Shown: piece by piece, positions 9,243 through 17,107 of the stretch | How positions within the stretch are numbered: the stretch's first letter is position 1 | Layout: each line of letters starts with the position of its first letter | NCBI GenBank assembly: GCA_003554585.1 | Contig: PWGV01000084.1 | Span: 1-40,011 of the forward strand | Direction of reading: 5' to 3' | DNA: 40,011 nucleotides | Source of the DNA: Halobacteroidaceae bacterium | GTDB lineage: Bacteria; Bacillota; Halanaerobiia; B1SED10-174 | Notes under the pieces: generated by a model | Told to the model about the DNA's origin: nothing | The model's database searches: none | The model's input: the letters and a program-made list of their open reading frames with translations, nothing else | Made by a program: the position numbers and the translations under genes

Positions 9243-9938
9243 TCAAATCCTTTCATCCATTTTTTTGATTAAATATAGCCGGTTTTTGGGAGCATTTTCT
9301 CCCTGTTCAATTTCTTTTTCTGCTTCAATCTGGAGTTCTGGTGCAATCAGGTCTTTCAGTTTTTCCGAAGAAATATTCCAGAAATAAAGTCCGCTTTGTT
9401 CAAGGAAAAGGTTGTTTTCCAGTGGCACTGAATTGGGGAGGTTTTCCGAAATTTCCTGGGGGGACATGAAGGGATTTAGTTTCAACAAAAACTTTCCCCC
9501 CGAAGAAAGTAAGCGTTTAGTTTCCTCGATTAGCAATTCCCCATGGTCAGGCAGCAGATTATCCAGAACATTAAAGATAATTATTCCCTGGAAATAACCG
9601 TCCTTAAACTTTTTTAATTCTGGAATTCCTCCCTGGATGAATTCGAACCTGTTATTCAGGTCAAAACTTTCTGCGATATTCTTCCCCTTCGCCACTGCTT
9701 CTTTGGAAATATCAACCCCCACTCCCTCCCTGACCCCGTGGTTATTGGAACGGAGCAGGACCTTGCCGTGGCCGCAGCCAAAATCTAAAACCCGGGGGTT
9801 TTCTTCCCCGAGCCATTGCAGTGCTTTTTCCAATTCCAGAACCCCCAGGGGTTTTTCCGGGTCAAATTCAGGAACCCGGTAAAAAGCCTGATCCCAAAAT
9901 GCTGCAGTTTTTTTGTACGGGTTGGTATAATCTTCCAT
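9243..9938 (-). CDS. Class I SAM-dependent methyltransferase
   Basis: A 231-residue Rossmann-fold methyltransferase. Motif I VLDFGCGHGK is at about residues 50-59, the acidic end of strand 2 is GVGVDIS, and the post-motif region IIIFNVLDNLLPDHGE followed by LLSSGGKFLLKLNPF is typical of methyltransferase 11/25-type domains. The substrate is unknown. GGGGGGA precedes the ATG. It is three bases from the downstream kinase gene and 68 bases from the upstream pseudokinase gene, so probably co-transcribed. Confidence 0.85.
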   Translation of the reverse strand: MEDYTNPYKKTAAFWDQAFYRVPEFDPEKPLGVLELEKALQWLGEENPRVLDFGCGHGKVLLRSNNHGVREGVGVDISKEAVAKGKNIAESFDLNNRFEFIQGGIPELKKFKDGYFQGIIIFNVLDNLLPDHGELLIEETKRLLSSGGKFLLKLNPFMSPQEISENLPNSVPLENNLFLEQSGLYFWNISSEKLKDLIAPELQIEAEKEIEQGENAPKNRLYLIKKMDERI

Positions 9939-10006
9939 GACTTAAAATCCCCCCACTTGGATAAAAATCGGAGAATAAAGGTTTTGATTAAAGTTTTAAA
10001 CAAAAT

Positions 10007-10933
10007 TTAAAGAGTCGGTTCAAGGCTGGTTTTTGGCCATTTGTCACGTGCTTCTGCATAGGTCAAAAGTAGTTTTTTTCTTCTTTCTTCTAAATTGGTT
10101 TGTTCTTTTTCTGGCCCCAGGGCAAGGGAAAATAAAAGGGTGTAATACTTGTAGAATTCTTCGTGCTCGAGGTAAATGGAAGGCAGGGGTTTAAATCTGC
10201 TGTATCCCTCGTAAAAGGGTGTTGGAGAGATATTTTCATTCGGGATTTTTAATTCCAGAATAAAATCGGCCAGATCTAAAAATGGAGGTGCTGCTCTGGC
10301 CTTTTCCCAGCCCACAATTCCCCTGATCCGATCCTTGTCTGCAAAAAGGTTGCCAGGAGTATAATTCCCATGGCAGAGGACATTGGATTTATCACCAAAA
10401 AAGAAGTCCAGATCGACCCGCAACAAATCCGGGAGAAGACGGTCCGGAATTATTCTCGTTTCCGCCAGATCTCCTAAGGTTTTCTGGTATTCCTGCTGGG
10501 GGAAAAGCCGTATTTTTCTGATACCTAGGTCTGGTTTTAAAAGCCCCTGCTGATGCAGTTCAATACTATGCAGGACCCCCAGTAACTGCCCGGCGGAAAA
10601 AAGAACGTCCTCCCAGCTTTCCCCTGATTCTAATAAATCCTGCAAGGTAGGCCCAGAAAAGGTTGAATAAATTAAATAGGAGAGGGTGCCCCACCTTCCC
10701 TTCCCCAAAACCTCTGGAGCAGGAAGGCTGGTTTCCCTATTAATGAACCGGTACAGGGAAGCCTCGGTATCGATAAGCTGAGTTTCCTCTTTTTGGGCAA
10801 TTTTGAGCCCGCAGACAACCCCGTTTTTCCGGGTAAAAAAGAAAGTGTTTTTGCTTTTAGAGATTTTGGGCTCCTCTCCCATAACCTCATATATTATTTC
10901 TTTTATGAGACCAGTTTTTTCCGCCAATTTCAA
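10007..10933 (-). CDS. APH-fold pseudokinase (catalytic aspartates replaced)
   Basis: A 308-residue protein with the aminoglycoside phosphotransferase fold: Lys in FFFTRKNGVVCGLKIA, a helical linker, and the catalytic-loop region LCHGNYTPGN. The family's HGD is HGN here (residues 188-190), and the metal-binding Asp of the usual IDWE segment is Gly208 (IVGWEKA). Loss of both makes phosphotransfer unlikely, although the frame is open and full length, which suggests a retained binding or regulatory role. The start is TTG at 10933, only three bases after AGGAG and overlapping the GNAT gene's stop, so it probably depends on coupling. Confidence 0.75.
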   Translation of the reverse strand: MKLAEKTGLIKEIIYEVMGEEPKISKSKNTFFFTRKNGVVCGLKIAQKEETQLIDTEASLYRFINRETSLPAPEVLGKGRWGTLSYLIYSTFSGPTLQDLLESGESWEDVLFSAGQLLGVLHSIELHQQGLLKPDLGIRKIRLFPQQEYQKTLGDLAETRIIPDRLLPDLLRVDLDFFFGDKSNVLCHGNYTPGNLFADKDRIRGIVGWEKARAAPPFLDLADFILELKIPNENISPTPFYEGYSRFKPLPSIYLEHEEFYKYYTLLFSLALGPEKEQTNLEERRKKLLLTYAEARDKWPKTSLEPTL

Positions 10934-11478
10934 TTTCTCCTTTCCGGAGTATGGCGTTTTTCCAGGGCCAATAGCTTTCTTTCCATGATGATCCGCGGTT
11001 TTCTTATCCTGTTATTCCCGAAGGGTTCGGTTACTTCCCCGCAGAAAGAGAAACCATTTCTCCGGAAGAATTTCTGAGCCCACCCGTTTTCCTTGCTGAC
11101 CCGCAACCGGATTTTCTTCTTCCCTTCCCGGGAACCTAATCTAAAAAGAGAAGCCATTGCCGAACTGGCCTTTCCCGAACCCCACATACTGGGGGTAAAA
11201 GCGATTAACTCCAGCCAGATTAATTCGGGGTCAACGGAATCCTCTTTGATTACCATAATCCCCTGTTTTTTTGCTGGACCGCTTTTATTCTCAATAATAT
11301 AGGGGTAGGTTTTTTTATCATCCAGCCACTGCTTTAGAGTTTCCGTCCACCGGGAAGATGTTGAGGGTCGGAGGGCAAAAATATCCATGATGATCGGGGT
11401 ATTAAATAGTTCTCTTAAAAAGTTAACATCACGGGAATGGGCATTCCTCAGTCTGATTTCCTCCCTGGTTTTTTCCAT
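10930..11478 (-). CDS. GNAT-family N-acetyltransferase
   Basis: A 182-residue GNAT-like protein. It opens with IRLRNAHSRDVNFLRELFN, as in RimJ/RimL-type acetyltransferases. The acetyl-CoA loop is degenerate (TPSMWGSGKASSAMASL in place of R/Q-x-x-G-x-G/A), followed by KIRLRVSKENGWAQKFFRRNGF, the usual motif B. The start at 11478 has GGGAG eight bases upstream; an in-frame start at 11499 is less likely. It is first in the four-gene run and lies 75 bases after a terminator-like hairpin. The substrate is unknown. Confidence 0.8.
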   Translation of the reverse strand: MEKTREEIRLRNAHSRDVNFLRELFNTPIIMDIFALRPSTSSRWTETLKQWLDDKKTYPYIIENKSGPAKKQGIMVIKEDSVDPELIWLELIAFTPSMWGSGKASSAMASLFRLGSREGKKKIRLRVSKENGWAQKFFRRNGFSFCGEVTEPFGNNRIRKPRIIMERKLLALEKRHTPERRN

Positions 11479-11552
11479 ATCCAGCACTCCCGTTTTCAAA
11501 ATTTCCTCTTCTTTCTAGAATTCGTAAAATACCCTTTAATCCCTGCATCTAC

Positions 11553-11583
11553 TAAAAAAAATAGCCCTGCAAAAAAGCAGGGC
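11553..11583 (-). terminator. Terminator in the leader upstream of the GNAT gene
   Basis: A 7-bp GC-rich stem (arms 11564-11570 and 11577-11583, six-base loop) is followed on the minus strand by TATTTTTTTT. It lies between a consensus promoter (11636-11664) and the GNAT start. It may end a short RNA of about 75 nt, act as an attenuator, or serve as the end of the thioesterase operon. Confidence 0.8.
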
Positions 11584-11635
11584 CTCCGGGGTGGAATATA
11601 TGTTATTTGGGGTGTCTGTTTCTATTTCTGCCTTA

Positions 11636-11664
11636 ATTATATGCACAAAAATATAATTTGTCAA
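11636..11664 (-). promoter_or_regulatory. Consensus sigma-A promoter
   Basis: TTGACA (11659-11664) and TATAAT (11636-11641) are both perfect and separated by 17 bases on the minus strand. Expected start of transcription is near 11629, giving a leader that meets the hairpin at 11564-11583 after about 45 nt. Confidence 0.85.
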
Positions 11665-11767
11665 GCTTTAATTAAAATTTTTAACCCCAATGAATCTATT
11701 TTTTAGTAATTTTATTTGATTATTAAATAATTACTGCTTTTTTGTTTTAAAACCAAAGATTATTTTT

Positions 11768-12172
11768 TCAGTTACCCTCGCTTTTTTTATTCTTGGTTTG
11801 GGCTCGCTGCAAAAAACTTTCCGCGGGAACCATGACCCGATAATGCTCGCCCCGGGCTATTAGTTCGGTTTGATCCCCTGCTTCAACCTGGAAATGAAGT
11901 CTTTGTCCTTCAACTCCTGTTAGTTTCGCCCGCGCTTTTACTTCCATCCCGATAGGGGTTGGAGCAAGGTGATGGATATCAACCCTGATGCCCACAGTTG
12001 TCTGGCCCTCGGGGAGGTGCTCGGCTATGGCTTTAGTTGCAGCTTTTTCCATTAAGGCTACCAGGGCAGGAGTAGCCAGGACTGCAAGGCTTCCACTCCC
12101 CATTTTTTGCGCAGTATTCTCTTCGCTAACTATCAAACTTGCTTCTCCATGCAAACCAGGTTTTAAACTCAT
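11768..12172 (-). CDS. Hotdog-fold thioesterase (FlK-like family)
   Basis: A 134-residue single hotdog domain resembling the fluoroacetyl-CoA thioesterase/YbgC-like group: GSGSLAVLATPALVALMEKAA in the long helix, TTVGIRVDIHHLAPTPIGMEV, then strands ending GEHYRVMV. Such proteins hydrolyse acyl-CoA thioesters; members of this subgroup have Thr/Glu/His or related residues, and Glu42 (MEKA) and His70/71 (DIHH) are candidates. The ATG is preceded by AGGTGAAAGGA. It is 22 bases downstream of the glycosylase-like gene, so likely the last gene of that operon. Confidence 0.82.
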   Translation of the reverse strand: MSLKPGLHGEASLIVSEENTAQKMGSGSLAVLATPALVALMEKAATKAIAEHLPEGQTTVGIRVDIHHLAPTPIGMEVKARAKLTGVEGQRLHFQVEAGDQTELIARGEHYRVMVPAESFLQRAQTKNKKSEGN

Positions 12173-12194
12173 TTCCTTTCACCTCCATTTTGTT

Positions 12195-12686
12195 TTAATC
12201 AAGAAAGTTTAAAATTCTTTTCCAGGCTTCCATCTTTTCCCGCCGGGTTATAGTATGCGCGGGACTGGATGAGGGAAGATAAAAACTTTTTACATCAGGA
12301 GGCAGGGGTTTATTAAATCTACCAAAAAGCTCCCCTGCCTTTTTTCCGTTGAAAAAAACCGCCCTGAGTCCAGGGTATTGGGTAAATAATTTAGCAAAAC
12401 CATTGGATTTTCCTTGCCTGATTGCATTATCCGAACTGCCCTCTCGCCTGCAGCTTTGGAGGACATCCCACAGAGCAATACCTTTTCCCAGAATCAGGTC
12501 TAACCTCTGGTCGTAACTTTCCGGGAGGGACATTTGCAGCAAAGAAAAAATAATGGGCCAGAAATCATTGCGGGCATTGGCATAGTACTGTCTTTTTTCC
12601 AGGGATATTTTTCCTGGCATTGATCCCAGAATTAAAACCCGGGAAAAACTATTAATAACTGGAGGAAAACCAACCTGTTTATCCAT
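12195..12686 (-). CDS. DNA-deoxyinosine glycosylase-like (uracil-DNA glycosylase superfamily)
   Basis: A 163-residue protein with the UDG-superfamily layout of the hypoxanthine-DNA glycosylase family (family 6): LILGSMPGKISLE (motif 1), YYANARNDFWPI, and motif 2 YLPSSSPAHT near residues 136-145. These enzymes excise deaminated bases such as hypoxanthine and start base-excision repair. Length fits. AAGGAGAGG lies upstream of the ATG. It sits 36 bases after the GrpB-like gene in an operon with an HD hydrolase, a grouping suggestive of nucleotide or DNA housekeeping. Confidence 0.85.
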   Translation of the reverse strand: MDKQVGFPPVINSFSRVLILGSMPGKISLEKRQYYANARNDFWPIIFSLLQMSLPESYDQRLDLILGKGIALWDVLQSCRREGSSDNAIRQGKSNGFAKLFTQYPGLRAVFFNGKKAGELFGRFNKPLPPDVKSFYLPSSSPAHTITRREKMEAWKRILNFLD

Positions 12687-12722
12687 CCCTGTTTCCTCTC
12701 CTTTGAAAGAAAGTGAAGCTTT

Positions 12723-13295
12723 TTAAGCCAGGGCTTTCCTCAAATCATAGTCCGGGGCCCCTTTTTTTAAAATACCTTCCAGGAATTCGGTTTTAGCTTC
12801 TGTATAACCAATTCGGTCAAAACCGAAATTTTCGGAAAAGATCTTTTTTAATTCCCCGTACTCTTCTGCTTTTTTCGGATGGTTTCGCAGGTATTCCCGC
12901 AGAAAGAGATGTCTTTTTAACTCCCTGCTTTCCCGGGGGCAAACGTAAAGGTGGTGGTCCCTCCAGGTTCTATTCCCTCCATCCTTGGGGGTCTTTTCAT
13001 CTTTTCTTCCAAAGGCCCAGCGCCGGGGAATACCCTTTTCTCCCTCAAAAAAATACCCGAGTTGGACCAGTTTATCCCTGACCAGTGGGAATTTCTCCTC
13101 AGCCGAAATGACAATATCAATATCCAGGATAGGTTTGGCAGCAAGTCCGGGAACAGCCGTGCTTCCCACGTGTTCTATTGCCTCATGGGAATCCCCGAGG
13201 AATCCATTTAAAACCCGGGCAAGCCGGGTAAATTCAACTGGCCATTGGGGATCGTATTGCATAATTAATACCCGCTCATTTTTATTCAGGGGCAT
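12723..13295 (-). CDS. GrpB-family (UPF0157) nucleotidyltransferase-like protein
   Basis: A 190-residue GrpB/UPF0157 protein, a nucleotidyltransferase-fold family of uncertain substrate, sometimes fused to dephospho-CoA kinase. Motifs: YDPQWPVEFTRLA, AIEHVGSTAVPGLAAKPILDIDI (the GS..DxD site), RDHHLYVC, and HLFLREYLRNHP. GGAGG precedes the ATG, and the gene overlaps the HD hydrolase stop by 13-14 bases. Confidence 0.88.
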   Translation of the reverse strand: MPLNKNERVLIMQYDPQWPVEFTRLARVLNGFLGDSHEAIEHVGSTAVPGLAAKPILDIDIVISAEEKFPLVRDKLVQLGYFFEGEKGIPRRWAFGRKDEKTPKDGGNRTWRDHHLYVCPRESRELKRHLFLREYLRNHPKKAEEYGELKKIFSENFGFDRIGYTEAKTEFLEGILKKGAPDYDLRKALA

Positions 13296-13923
13296 CTTTC
13301 AATTCCTCCAGGTTGAGTATTTCCCCGTTGTTCTCCTCCTCCAGGCGTTGAATGAACTGATTTAAAAAGTCCATCCTTTCGGCGAATATTTTTCTGGCCT
13401 GTGCATAATTCAAGCGATCTCTCCATTTTATTAGCTTTTTCTGGTAAAAATCACTCTTCCAGTAGCCCAGGGTATCTTCAATACTTTCCCCCCGGCGGGA
13501 ACTATAGCAGAACTTCAGCCAGATTTCCAGGGTTCCCATATGGTCCAGGAGATCCGCGTCCTGAATTAATTTAACATAAAAGGGGTGTTCGTTGCCAGGA
13601 ATAATTTTATTGTGTTTTTCAATTATTTCCAGGACAATTTCCAGATCTTTTTCTGTTAAATGGTCCTTTAGAACTTCCCGGGCCAAAAGCACGCCTGCAC
13701 GGGCGTGGGGTTCAATCCCCTTCCCTATGTCATGGTATAAACCGCCCAGGAAAATCAGGTCGTCAAAGGAAGAACAATCCGGAACAACAAGGGGGCGAAG
13801 ATTGCGGGCAAGAAGGCCGGTTCTTCGCCCGTGGTTAAAAATATGTCCTTTTTCCCTGCTGTTATGAGTTTGTCTATTACCCATGAGTTCACGGGCCAGT
13901 TTCTCCAGTTTTACTAAATCCAT
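13282..13923 (-). CDS. HD-domain phosphohydrolase
   Basis: A 213-residue HD-superfamily metal-dependent hydrolase. Seen: HIFNHGRRTGLLA (first His), GGLYHDIGKG (HD), then HARAGVLLAREVL, EKHN and LIQDADLLDHMGTLE (last Asp). It is likely a nucleotide phosphohydrolase or phosphodiesterase; the substrate is unknown. GGGGAG precedes the ATG. The overlap with the GrpB-like gene implies coupled expression. Confidence 0.87.
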   Translation of the reverse strand: MDLVKLEKLARELMGNRQTHNSREKGHIFNHGRRTGLLARNLRPLVVPDCSSFDDLIFLGGLYHDIGKGIEPHARAGVLLAREVLKDHLTEKDLEIVLEIIEKHNKIIPGNEHPFYVKLIQDADLLDHMGTLEIWLKFCYSSRRGESIEDTLGYWKSDFYQKKLIKWRDRLNYAQARKIFAERMDFLNQFIQRLEEENNGEILNLEELKDAPE

Positions 13924-13932
13924 TTTCTCCCC

Positions 13933-14742
13933 CTACCTTTGATTATTTAAAAAGTCCCAGATTATCCTGGAAAAATCCTTTTTGCGTTCTTCAAACCCTC
14001 CATGTCCTACTCCTTTTAAAAGAACGTATTCCCCCCTGGGGAGCCTTTTGCTCAATTCCAGACCCAGCCCGGGGGGAGTAATCTGATCTTTTTCTCCGCT
14101 AATAACCAGGGCCGGGGATTGAATTTTATCCAGGCTGTCCCACCCGTTATGTTCTAAGCAGGCCCCGGCCTGGGCCAAAAAGTTGGAAAAACTCCGGGGG
14201 CGCATAAAACGAGCCCCCAGGGAACCCAGGCGGGCGTAACGGCTGGCTTTGGGTTCCTGGAAGGTTTTTCGAGTTGTATCAATTATGAGATTTTTGAAAT
14301 CATTTTTGCGGGCCATTTCCAACCAGCTGGTAATAATGTCCCTTCCCTGTTGATCCAGTTCGGGAACCGTGACTGCGAATACAGTTTTTTCTACACTGTC
14401 GGGAAAATCCGAAGCAAGATACTGGGCAATCATCCCTCCCATGGAAATCCCCAGAACATTAAAGCGGGTAAACCCCAGGTTTTGCATTAAGGCAGCGTAA
14501 TCTTGGGCCATGGTTTTGGTGGTTGAATTTTCGGGTACCGGATCGGGCCTGCTGGCAATAATGATCCGGGCTTTCTTTCCATAAGACCGGTAATAGAAAT
14601 AGAGCTGTAGGGCGCTTTTCCCCACAGATGCAAGCCCATCACCCAGACCGGGGATAATTAAAAGAGGGTCTCCCTTGCCGAAGGCAATGTACTCCATTTG
14701 CCCCTCGCTCTGAGCAAAATTTCCTTTTTCGTAAAGTCCCAT
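13933..14742 (-). CDS. Alpha/beta-fold hydrolase
   Basis: A 269-residue alpha/beta hydrolase. The oxyanion region is PLLIIPGLGDG, the nucleophile elbow GISMGG (Ser near residue 100), the acid ALVISGEKDQITPP, and the catalytic His GVGHGGFEE. No signal peptide, so cytosolic. The natural ester or other substrate is unknown. GGAGGAAG precedes the ATG, which directly follows the TAA of the upstream GNAT gene. Confidence 0.9.
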   Translation of the reverse strand: MGLYEKGNFAQSEGQMEYIAFGKGDPLLIIPGLGDGLASVGKSALQLYFYYRSYGKKARIIIASRPDPVPENSTTKTMAQDYAALMQNLGFTRFNVLGISMGGMIAQYLASDFPDSVEKTVFAVTVPELDQQGRDIITSWLEMARKNDFKNLIIDTTRKTFQEPKASRYARLGSLGARFMRPRSFSNFLAQAGACLEHNGWDSLDKIQSPALVISGEKDQITPPGLGLELSKRLPRGEYVLLKGVGHGGFEERKKDFSRIIWDFLNNQR

Positions 14743-15216
14743 TTAACTTCCTCCTTTCTCTCTACCTTTTTTATCGGTCAATTGCTTGCTCATAATAATC
14801 TTTATTTCACCCCGCCGGTCGAGCTGGCAACCTATAATATCAAACCCAAAAGAAAGATTCAGCATCAGCATCGCCCGCCAGCGGTTTTGAGTTTTGGTCA
14901 GGACCTCCAGGTAGCCCTTTTCCCTGCATATTTGGTGTTGATTGCGCATTAACTCCCGGGCAATGCCCTGACCACGGTAATCGGGGTCAACCCCTCCCAT
15001 CCAGCTGTAAAAGGTAACAGCATCCTCGGGGTAACCAATTTTGTAGCCCACAACTTTATCCCCATCGAGTGCTACCAGGGTAAGGACTCCGTCCTTTTCA
15101 ACCGCTTTTTGCAGAACAGATTGAGGGCCAAATATTTTTTTATTGAGTTCAACAATGTTTTCCCAGTGGAAAAATTCCACCGGAGATCCCTGATGAAAAA
15201 TATATTCAATCCCCAT
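14743..15216 (-). CDS. GNAT-family N-acetyltransferase
   Basis: A 157-residue GNAT protein. Motif A is intact: GGVDPDYRGQGIARELMRNQHQ, then KGYLEVLTKTQNRWRAMLMLNLSFGF (motif B) and an Arg/Gly turn before the last strand. The start at 15216 has a GGGGGTG site upstream; a frame extension to 15285 would add 23 Lys/Arg-rich residues and is less likely. First gene of the six-gene minus-strand operon. The substrate is unknown. Confidence 0.88.
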   Translation of the reverse strand: MGIEYIFHQGSPVEFFHWENIVELNKKIFGPQSVLQKAVEKDGVLTLVALDGDKVVGYKIGYPEDAVTFYSWMGGVDPDYRGQGIARELMRNQHQICREKGYLEVLTKTQNRWRAMLMLNLSFGFDIIGCQLDRRGEIKIIMSKQLTDKKGREKGGS

Positions 15217-15331
15217 GGTTTGCACCCCCAATTCTTTTTTTCTACCCCGAAGGTTTTTCTCCTTTTCCGTGTAAATAAAGGGCAATTTTAAAAATTCTTT
15301 CTAGTTTCTCCAGAAAAAAATGATTAAAAAC

Positions 15332-15360
15332 TTGACATTCAGTTTTAATTGTAATAAGAT
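15332..15360 (+). promoter_or_regulatory. Sigma-A promoter of the metNIQ operon
   Basis: TTGACA (15332-15337) and TAAGAT (15355-15360) are separated by 17 bases, about 25 bases ahead of the SAM riboswitch aptamer. Confidence 0.85.
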
Positions 15361-15384
15361 ACCCTCAATATTAAAATTAAATAC

Positions 15385-15489
15385 CTCTTATCAAGAGTGG
15401 CGGAGGGACTGGCCCTATGAAGCCCGGCAACCGGCAGAAAGCCTGCACGGTGCTAATTCCAGCAGAACGATAGTTCTGGCAGATGAGAT
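15385..15489 (+). ncRNA. SAM-I (S-box) riboswitch aptamer
   Basis: The sequence follows the S-box consensus closely: P1 5' strand CTCTTATC (15385-15392), AGAGTGGCGGAGGGA, CTGGCCCTATGAAGCCCGGC, AACCGGC, GGTGCTAATTCC, and a 3' P1 strand GATGAGAT (15482-15489). SAM binding stabilises P1 and lets the following terminator form, so the metNIQ genes are expressed when SAM is low. Confidence 0.97.
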
Positions 15490-15495
15490 TATTTT

Positions 15496-15530
15496 ACCTC
15501 TTCTTGGTCAGAAGAGGTTTTTTGTTTTTT
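15496..15530 (+). terminator. SAM riboswitch expression-platform terminator
   Basis: A 9-bp stem (ACCTCTTCT 15496-15504, AGAAGAGGT 15510-15518) with a five-base loop precedes a T-rich run. The 3' P1 strand lies just upstream, in the usual arrangement for an S-box transcriptional off-switch. Confidence 0.93.
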
Positions 15531-15542
15531 AGGAGGGGGAAA

Positions 15543-16439
15543 ATGATTGAAATTCGCAATCTAAATAAAACTTTTTTTACTGCAAAAGAACAATTTCAGG
15601 TTCTAAAAAATGTAAATCTTAATGTCCGCGAGAAGGAAATCCTGGGAATCATTGGCCCCAGCGGGGCGGGAAAAAGCACCCTTTTGCGCTGCATGAATTT
15701 TCTGGAAAAACCCTGTCGGGGCACTGTCAGGCTGGATGGAGCGCTTCTTAACCACCTTGCTCCCCGGGACCTGCGCCGGATCAGGCAAAAGACGGGAATG
15801 ATTTTCCAGGAATTCAACCTTTATCAATTTCAAACCGCCGCGGAAAATATTGCCTTTCCCCTGAAAATCAAAAAAGTTTCCCGGGGGCAAATAAAAAACC
15901 GGGTGATAGAACTTCTTGAACTGGTCGGTATCGCTGATAAGGCAGATGCCTATCCAGCTCAACTCTCGGGAGGACAAAAACAGCGAGTGGGCATTGCCAG
16001 GGCTTTAGCCTGCCAGCCCAAAATTCTTTTTTGTGATGAAGCAACTTCTTCCCTCGACGAAAAAAATTCCCTGGCTATTCTGGACTTAATGAAAAAAATT
16101 AACAGAGCCCTGGGCTTGACCATAGTTCTGATTACCCATGAAAAAGAAGTGGTCCAAAATATTTGCACCCGGGTTGTGAGCCTGGAAAAAGGTAAACTAA
16201 TAGAACCACTCTTCCCTCTAACTTCTCAACTTCCTGCAGAAGTTGAGAAAATAAAAAAAGAATTTCCCCATTCCGATTTTCTGTATATAAAAAGTCCTCA
16301 AGAATTTTCCAAAGCCTTCCAAATTAAGGGAGAGCTGGTCTGGACTAATGGGATAAGCAGTCTCTGGCTCATCCGGGCAAAAGGGAGAGAAAAGGTGTTT
16401 TCTAAATCAGGGTTGGAACTGAAAGGAGTATTTTTATAA
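15543..16439 (+). CDS. metN: Methionine ABC transporter, ATP-binding protein
   Basis: ATPase of the methionine importer. Walker A GPSGAGKST (38-46), Q-loop IFQEFNLY, signature LSGGQKQR, Walker B ILFCDEATSSLD and H-loop LITHE are all present. The product is 298 residues, against about 340 for typical MetN: after the nucleotide-binding domain only about 65 residues remain and they do not show a clear NIL regulatory domain, which mediates methionine trans-inhibition in E. coli MetN. AGGAGGGGG precedes the ATG. TAATG joins its stop to the metI start. Control by the upstream SAM riboswitch supports the methionine assignment. Confidence 0.93.
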   Translation: MIEIRNLNKTFFTAKEQFQVLKNVNLNVREKEILGIIGPSGAGKSTLLRCMNFLEKPCRGTVRLDGALLNHLAPRDLRRIRQKTGMIFQEFNLYQFQTAAENIAFPLKIKKVSRGQIKNRVIELLELVGIADKADAYPAQLSGGQKQRVGIARALACQPKILFCDEATSSLDEKNSLAILDLMKKINRALGLTIVLITHEKEVVQNICTRVVSLEKGKLIEPLFPLTSQLPAEVEKIKKEFPHSDFLYIKSPQEFSKAFQIKGELVWTNGISSLWLIRAKGREKVFSKSGLELKGVFL

Positions 16440-17089
16440 TGGATTTGCTTTTAAGCGCCACCGTGGAAACTATTATAATGGTTTTTGCTGCCCTGGGGAT
16501 ATCCACACTGATAGGTTTGCCTTTAGGAATTGTAGTTGTTTTAACCGCAACACCCCACCTTCACTTAAATAAATATATTTCCCGCTTTCTGAACTGGATT
16601 ATTAATATCACCAGATCCATACCTTTTGTGATTTTACTGATCGTGCTGATCCCACTGACCAGGTTAATAACTGGAACTGCTATCGGGACAACTGCAGCAA
16701 TTGTTCCTCTTTCCATTGCTGCAATTCCCTTTGTTGCCCGGCAAACTGAAGCAGCCTTAAAGGAGGTTGACCTTCGTTTAATAGAAACCGCGCAGGCCAT
16801 GGGGGCTACAACTCCCCAGATTGTTTGCAATGTTCTCCTGGGGGAAGCCCGAACAGGAATTCTCGCGGGTATAACAATCACTGCAGTCAATTTAATCAGC
16901 TATTCTGCCATGGCCGGTGTTATCGGAGGGGGTGGTTTAGGTGATCTCGCCGTCCGCTATGGTTATCAACGCTTCCGTCCGGATATTATGGCCCAGACAA
17001 TTGTAATCCTGGTTTTATTGGTCCAGGGCACTCAGCTTTTTGGGGATTTTATCATAAATAGGATGCAAAAAGTAAAAACGGGAAATTAA
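16439..17089 (+). CDS. metI: Methionine ABC transporter, permease
   Basis: A 216-residue membrane protein with five predicted helices, the usual MetI size. It has the ABC-permease EAA loop (LIETAQAMGATTPQIVCNVLLGEA), the segment ITRSIPFVILLI and the C-terminal MAGVIGGGGLGDLAVRYGYQRF typical of MetI. The first base of its ATG is the last base of the metN stop, so the two are coupled. It forms the transmembrane part of MetNIQ. Confidence 0.95.
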   Translation: MDLLLSATVETIIMVFAALGISTLIGLPLGIVVVLTATPHLHLNKYISRFLNWIINITRSIPFVILLIVLIPLTRLITGTAIGTTAAIVPLSIAAIPFVARQTEAALKEVDLRLIETAQAMGATTPQIVCNVLLGEARTGILAGITITAVNLISYSAMAGVIGGGGLGDLAVRYGYQRFRPDIMAQTIVILVLLVQGTQLFGDFIINRMQKVKTGN

Positions 17090-17107
17090 AAACGAGGAGG
17101 CCTAAAA

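Noticed and set aside
8253-15216. Antiphage defence island
   Set aside because: Genes are kinase, acetyltransferase, HD and glycosylase types with ordinary housekeeping or resistance roles; no restriction, CRISPR, toxin-antitoxin or TIR/NLR-type module was seen.
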